Source of the DNA: UBA2040 sp041751955
GTDB taxonomy: Bacteria > Bacteroidota > Bacteroidia > Flavobacteriales_D > Crocinitomicaceae
DNA: 64,000 nucleotides
Assembly (NCBI GenBank): GCA_041751955.1
Contig: JBGSIB010000005.1
Span: 1-64,000 of the forward strand
Direction of reading: 5' to 3'
Positions 60,287 to 64,000 of the stretch are shown piece by piece. The position numbers and the translations under genes were made by a program. The stretch's first letter is position 1; each line of letters opens with the position of its first letter. The notes under the pieces are model-generated. The model ran no database searches. It was given only the letters and a program-made list of their open reading frames with translations, and had not been told where the DNA came from.

Positions 60287-61278
60287 ATGATATAAGACGA
60301 AATGTTCTCTTTTACTTTTTGAATGGTGTCTTGCAGAGAAAGATCGCTAATTCCGCCAGCTGCATACGCATGCCCACCACCTTCGAAGAACTTGTTAGCA
60401 AAGGTGTTCACAGTTTGATTTTCTTTCGCTCTAAATGACATTTTTATTTTTCCATCCTTTTCTACCATGAAAACGGCTAATTTTACTCCCGTTACACTCA
60501 AAGCAACATTTACTAGGCCTTCTGTATCTCCTTTTTCATAATGATATTGTTCTAATTCACTAGCTGATAGCCACATAAGCGCTACCTTTCCTTTCTCAAT
60601 TAATTCCAAATTGTTGCAAATAGCATGTGAACGTAAACGCAACTGACTCAGTGAATTTTGTCCAAAAACGGCTTCATGGATAGCGGTATGATCGACGCCA
60701 ACATTCAACAATTGAGCAATAATCTCGTGTGTGCGCGGTGAAACTGAATTGAATCTAAATGAGCCTGTATCGGTCATTATACCCAAGTAGATGCAAATAC
60801 CACTTTCTCTGGAAATCGTTACTTCTGAATCTTTTACGATCAATTCGAATACCAATTGAGCAGTAGAACATACATGGGGTTCGCTAAGAGCAATAAAAGC
60901 AAAGTCAGACGGATCCAAATGGTGATCAATCATAATAGTTTTTTCTTTAGCATCTGCTAATAGTGGCTCCAGGTCTTTACCTAACCGACTAGGGTGATTG
61001 TAATCCAAGGCAAAAATCAAATCTGCATTCACCATTTTTTCCTGAATTATTTCTCCAGAATTCTCGAAATGAATTATTTCATCCACGGACGGAACCCAAG
61101 CTAAAAAATTGGGATAAGCATCTGGATGACAAACGCTGACCGTTTTTCCTTTACTTATTAACCAATGATACAAAGCCATAGAACTTCCAATCGAGTCTCC
61201 ATCGGGTGATTTATGAGCAGTTATCACAATGTTTTGAGAATTATTAACTGCAGCTATTATTTGTTCGAATTGGTTCAT
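60283..61278 (-). CDS. DHH-family phosphoesterase (NrnA-like oligoribonuclease/pAp phosphatase)
   Basis: 331 residues, cytoplasmic. The DHH domain (1-210) has the metal-binding motifs VITAHKSPDGDSIGSSMAL, LIFALDYNHPSRLG, MIDHHLDPSDF and LGIMTDTGSFRFNSVSPRTHEI. The C-terminal DHHA1 domain contains VKMSFRAK-like KIKMSFRAKENQTVN and FANKFFEGGGHAYAAGGI. NrnA degrades nanoRNA and pAp. First gene of the three-gene operon with the two FKBP lipoproteins. Hairpin repeats lie directly upstream. Confidence 0.92.
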   Translation of the reverse strand: MNQFEQIIAAVNNSQNIVITAHKSPDGDSIGSSMALYHWLISKGKTVSVCHPDAYPNFLAWVPSVDEIIHFENSGEIIQEKMVNADLIFALDYNHPSRLGKDLEPLLADAKEKTIMIDHHLDPSDFAFIALSEPHVCSTAQLVFELIVKDSEVTISRESGICIYLGIMTDTGSFRFNSVSPRTHEIIAQLLNVGVDHTAIHEAVFGQNSLSQLRLRSHAICNNLELIEKGKVALMWLSASELEQYHYEKGDTEGLVNVALSVTGVKLAVFMVEKDGKIKMSFRAKENQTVNTFANKFFEGGGHAYAAGGISDLSLQDTIQKVKENISSYII

Positions 61279-61297
61279 GTTGTGTTTTAACGAAAAA

Positions 61298-61336
61298 GCC
61301 TCGCAAAAAACGAGGCCTGCCTGACGGCAGACAGGC
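61298..61336. repeat. Tandem hairpins, intergenic repeat and probable terminator
   Basis: GCCTCG-CAAAAAA-CGAGGC (61298-61316) is followed at once by GCCTGCCTG-ACGG-CAGACAGGC (61315-61336; one mismatch). They lie between dapA and the DHH gene on the minus strand and may terminate dapA transcription. The second hairpin resembles CCTGCCTGACGGCAGGCAGG-type repeats common between genes in Bacteroidota. Confidence 0.7.
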
Positions 61337-61368
61337 GCAAAGATAGTTTATATTTTATACTTGAATTC

Positions 61369-62250
61369 TTAATGCTTGTTAATGCGTTCGGTTTCACTAT
61401 GAATACTGTTTGCCAAACCTTCGCTAACATTCCAAAGAGGTAAACGCATGGTATTTTGCATGATAGCCATTTGTTTCAAGGATTCTTTCACACCACCAGG
61501 ATTACCTTCTGCAAAAAACAACTTGGTAATTTCGAAAAGATTGTAATGTATTCTTTTGGCTTCCTCATGTTTTTCAGTCGAGGCCCAGCGAACCATGTTG
61601 GCAAAATTCGTTGGGAATGCGTTTGAAACAACGGAAATAACACCGTCTGCTCCTGCGGCCATCAAAGGTAAAACAAGTGGGTCGTCACCTGACAAAACGC
61701 CAAATCCAGTCGGTCTTTGACGGATAATATCCATGATTTGATCCATATTTCCAGAAGCTTCTTTTACAGCTACAATATTTGAAATTTCTGCCAATTCTAA
61801 AGTAGTTTCGACAGCCATATTAGAAGCTGTTCTTCCCGGTACATTATACAAAATAATTGGTAAATCCGTACTTGAACTAACCATTTTGAAATGCTCTACA
61901 ATACCTTTTTGAATCGGTTTGTTGTAGTACGGAGAGACAGAAAGAATGCCATCCACACTAGAAGGAATTTCCTTTATCTTTTTTGCTATTTCAGCCGTGT
62001 TGTTTCCGCCAAGACCAAAAACAATGGGTTTTCTTCCCTTGTTTACATCCGCAACAATGTCTAAAACTTCCATCTTTTCCTTCCATGAAAGTGTAGGCGA
62101 CTCGCCAGTAGTTCCTTGAACAACTAAGAAATCAACATTTCCATTAATTTGAAATTCAATGAATGAGCGAAGTGATTCGGTATCAATACTGAAATCACTT
62201 TTAAATGGAGTAACCAATGCGGTTCCTGTGCCTTTGAATGGGTTTGTCAT
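61369..62250 (-). CDS. dapA: 4-hydroxy-tetrahydrodipicolinate synthase
   Basis: 293 residues, standard length. A Schiff-base aldolase that condenses pyruvate with aspartate semialdehyde for lysine and meso-DAP synthesis. The catalytic Lys163 is in AVKEASGNMD, Tyr135 in ILYNVPGRT, and the GTTGES loop holds Thr47-Thr48. It feeds peptidoglycan synthesis, which fits the Mpl-like ligase and M23 enzyme in the window. It follows the DUF6913-like gene and ligA on the same strand. Confidence 0.97.
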   Translation of the reverse strand: MTNPFKGTGTALVTPFKSDFSIDTESLRSFIEFQINGNVDFLVVQGTTGESPTLSWKEKMEVLDIVADVNKGRKPIVFGLGGNNTAEIAKKIKEIPSSVDGILSVSPYYNKPIQKGIVEHFKMVSSSTDLPIILYNVPGRTASNMAVETTLELAEISNIVAVKEASGNMDQIMDIIRQRPTGFGVLSGDDPLVLPLMAAGADGVISVVSNAFPTNFANMVRWASTEKHEEAKRIHYNLFEITKLFFAEGNPGGVKESLKQMAIMQNTMRLPLWNVSEGLANSIHSETERINKH

Positions 62251-62271
62251 GCTTGTTTTTTTTATACTAAA

Positions 62272-62739
62272 TCAGCTTTGAATACGTCCTAAAGTTTCTT
62301 TTGCAAAGCTAGTGATTTGTTCTATTCTAACCGAACTAGAATTCAATCGAATATCAAATTTTATTCCTTCGGTCAAACTGCTCACAATTTTTTTTCTAGC
62401 CGTGATTTTATTCATCATTTTTACACCGCTAGGGTCAAATTCTCCCATCGCCAATAAAATATCAAATTTTGCCTTTAACATTTCGCGGAGTTCTTTGTCT
62501 TTTAATACACCCAAAAAATTGAAATCCGTTTTTGAAATATATCTGAAACGAATCGTATCTGGTAGCTGTACTTTCTGTGTTGCATCCGCCAAAAAAATAA
62601 CAAAAAGAGAACTTTGAAGCACACTTCCGCTAATCATAGCTTCGCTTCCTGATTTAAAATTCTCGAATTCACGCTTATCCTTGAAGGTGTAAAAAACGAT
62701 TATTTTCTCTCCATTTGTTCCCAGATTCAATTCACTCAT
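62272..62739 (-). CDS. DUF6913-like hypothetical protein
   Basis: 155 residues, soluble, no signal peptide. The sequence SLFVIFLADATQKVQLPDTIRFRYISKTDFNFLGVLKDKELREML, then FDILLAMGEFDPSGVKMMNKITARKKI, matches my recollection of the small conserved family placed next to dapA and ligA in Bacteroidota (DUF6913). No known catalytic residues. Its ATG overlaps the ligA stop by four bases, so it is translated from the ligA message and precedes dapA. Confidence 0.72.
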   Translation of the reverse strand: MSELNLGTNGEKIIVFYTFKDKREFENFKSGSEAMISGSVLQSSLFVIFLADATQKVQLPDTIRFRYISKTDFNFLGVLKDKELREMLKAKFDILLAMGEFDPSGVKMMNKITARKKIVSSLTEGIKFDIRLNSSSVRIEQITSFAKETLGRIQS

Positions 62740-64000
62740 TTCAGCAAGTTAAGAAATTCATCCTCATTAATTATTTCTACGCCTAAATCAGAAGCCTTTT
62801 TAAGCTTTGCAGGCCCCATATTTTCACCGGCGACAACATAATTGGTTTTGGCTGAAATAGAGGATCCGACCTTACCACCATTCATTTCAATAGCGTTCTT
62901 CAATTCGTCTCTTGAGAATTTCTGAAATACTCCCGAAACAACAAATACTTGTCCATCAAGTGCTTGAGAAGAAAGTTTTTGTTCGATAATTTCCATTTGT
63001 AAACCCGCATTTTTCAAACGTTCGATGAAAATTCTATGGTTTTCATCGAGAAAATAATTCTGAACGGAAATAGCAATCACTTCTCCAATTTCATCTGTAT
63101 TGACCAACTCATCGTAAGTCGCTTTCGCGAGATTATCAATTGATTTGAATCTTTTGGCCAATTTCTTTGCCACTGTTTCACCCACGTAACGAATTCCAAT
63201 GGCGAATAATACTCGCTCAAAAGGATTTTCTTTGGATTTCTCCACTCCTTTAATCAAATTATCCGCCGACTTGTCCGCCATGCGTTCGAGATTGACAACC
63301 TGGTCAAAAGTTAAATCATACAAGTCCGCTGCATTTGTTATGAATCCTATTTCAACAAGCGCGTCAACAGTTTCAGAACCTAGACCTTCGATATCCATGG
63401 CTCGACGACCAATGAAATGATCGATACGACCTTTTATTTGCGGCGGACAACCCGATTCATTTGGGCAAAAATGCTGAGCTTCACCTTCTTTTCTTTGCAA
63501 TTGGGTATGGCATTTTGGGCAGTTTTCGATAAAAAGAACTCGCTCATTGCTTTGACGAGCATTCAAATCTACTCCTACTATTTTCGGGATGATTTCTCCA
63601 CCTTTTTCAACAAATACAGTATCTCCAATAAACAAATCCAATTTTTTAATTTGATCTGCATTATGCAAGGAGGCTCTTTTTACAACGGTTCCGCCTAAGG
63701 AAACGGGAGCTAAATTGGCCACGGGTGTGATAGCCCCTGTTCTACCGATTTGATAATCAATTGACTCTAATTTTGTAGCAACACGTTCTGTTCTAAATTT
63801 GTAGGCGATTGCCCATCGAGGAGATTTGGCAGTAAAGCCCAATTCTTCCTGCATGTCGTAATTGTTCACTTTTAGAACGACACCATCGATTTCAAAAGGT
63901 AATTCAGTTCTCGCTTTTTCCCAATATTGAATGAAATCCATTATTCCTTGAATATCCTTTACTTTGGAAATATATTTTTTCGAAGAAGGTGGAATTTTAA
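62736..64000 (-). CDS. ligA: NAD-dependent DNA ligase LigA (partial, N-terminus outside window)
   Basis: About 421 C-terminal residues. The reading frame stays open to the right edge (KIPPSSKKYISKVKDIQGI precedes MDFIQYW), so the adenylation Lys lies outside. Seen here: the end of the adenylation domain (ELPFEIDGVVLKVNNYDM, WAIAYKF), the OB fold with GRTGAITPVANLAPVSLGGTVVKRASLHN, a four-Cys zinc finger (CPKCHTQ and CPNESGCPP), the helix-hairpin-helix region (DHFIGRRAMDIEGLG, FAIGIRYVGETVAKKLA) and the C-terminal BRCT domain (about the last 75 residues; VVSGVFQKFSRDELKN). It is the essential replicative ligase. It overlaps the downstream DUF6913-like gene by four bases. Confidence 0.96.
   Translation of the reverse strand, partial: KIPPSSKKYISKVKDIQGIMDFIQYWEKARTELPFEIDGVVLKVNNYDMQEELGFTAKSPRWAIAYKFRTERVATKLESIDYQIGRTGAITPVANLAPVSLGGTVVKRASLHNADQIKKLDLFIGDTVFVEKGGEIIPKIVGVDLNARQSNERVLFIENCPKCHTQLQRKEGEAQHFCPNESGCPPQIKGRIDHFIGRRAMDIEGLGSETVDALVEIGFITNAADLYDLTFDQVVNLERMADKSADNLIKGVEKSKENPFERVLFAIGIRYVGETVAKKLAKRFKSIDNLAKATYDELVNTDEIGEVIAISVQNYFLDENHRIFIERLKNAGLQMEIIEQKLSSQALDGQVFVVSGVFQKFSRDELKNAIEMNGGKVGSSISAKTNYVVAGENMGPAKLKKASDLGVEIINEDEFLNLLK

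Noticed and set aside
1..64000. CRISPR arrays, tRNA/rRNA genes, insertion sequences or prophage
   Set aside because: No evenly spaced direct repeats, no cloverleaf or rRNA-like stretch and no transposase, integrase or phage structural ORF was seen.

Overview
The window is AT-rich chromosomal DNA from a member of the Bacteroidota, most likely a Flavobacteriales / Crocinitomicaceae-type bacterium (inference). The evidence is: type IX secretion (T9SS) cargo with type A and type B C-terminal sorting domains; a PorD (DUF4835) gene inside the bamD-rpoZ-coaBC-porD-recN cluster typical of the phylum; many TAnnTTTG -7 promoter boxes, the hallmark of the Bacteroidota primary sigma factor; SusC/FecA-style TonB receptors with an N-terminal carboxypeptidase-like domain; GSCFA and imelysin proteins; and a Bacteroidota-type omega subunit. 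No rRNA, tRNA, CRISPR array, prophage or insertion sequence was seen. The window is gene-dense and cut at both ends: an HlyD-type adaptor on the left and ligA on the right.

Layout. 1-2.5 kb: the end of a type I export operon (HlyD adaptor, TolC-like channel). 2.6-11.5 kb: a secreted Cys-rich protein, a class D beta-lactamase, a von Willebrand A protein, a YdeI-like protein, a cysteine desulfurase, a heme-type TonB receptor, an esterase and a LolA-like carrier. 11.6-15.1 kb: a fused 2-oxoacid dehydrogenase E1 and NADP-type glutamate dehydrogenase. 15.2-18 kb: a 901-residue T9SS type B surface protein. 18-25.7 kb: a DUF4197 lipoprotein, nucleoside phosphorylase, CutC, RecQ, a DUF1059 protein, and a GH20 hexosaminidase with a GlcNAc-kinase-like partner. 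27-33.1 kb: a four-gene operon (DUF4856 lipoprotein, imelysin-like lipoprotein, vitamin K-dependent gamma-carboxylase homologue, FecA-like receptor) behind a strong promoter. 33.3-41 kb: a Ser/Thr kinase, DNA glycosylase Tag, PaaY-like gamma carbonic anhydrase, GlcD-like oxidase, an Mpl-like Mur ligase and ApbE. 40.9-45.4 kb: a 1483-residue periplasmic or surface repeat protein. 45.7-49 kb: an FAD oxidoreductase, gcvT and mdh. 49.1-51.1 kb: an ECF sigma factor with a membrane anti-sigma-like protein. 51.1-64 kb: a long run of minus-strand housekeeping and envelope genes.

How the genes work together. Several groups serve the cell envelope: T9SS (PorD, three cargo-like proteins), outer-membrane assembly (BamD, LolA-like), peptidoglycan (Mpl-like ligase, M23/LysM endopeptidase, GH20 and GlcNAc kinase for amino-sugar salvage, DapA for the diaminopimelate precursor) and periplasmic folding (two FKBP lipoproteins, one GldI-like). 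Central nitrogen and carbon metabolism is represented by GdhA, Mdh, GcvT, E1 and a GlcD-like oxidase. DNA repair is represented by RecQ, RecN, Tag and LigA.

Most interesting loci: (1) an ECF sigma factor followed after 9 bp by a single-pass anti-sigma-like protein whose periplasmic part ends in a T9SS type B sorting-like domain, a plausible sensor of secretion status; (2) the receptor/imelysin/DUF4856 operon carrying a near full-length relative of vertebrate gamma-glutamyl carboxylase, with the catalytic Lys and its partner His apparently conserved; (3) a 13-repeat, 1483-residue protein overlapping apbE; (4) several genes whose -7 box lies only 3-6 bases from the start codon, suggesting leaderless transcripts.
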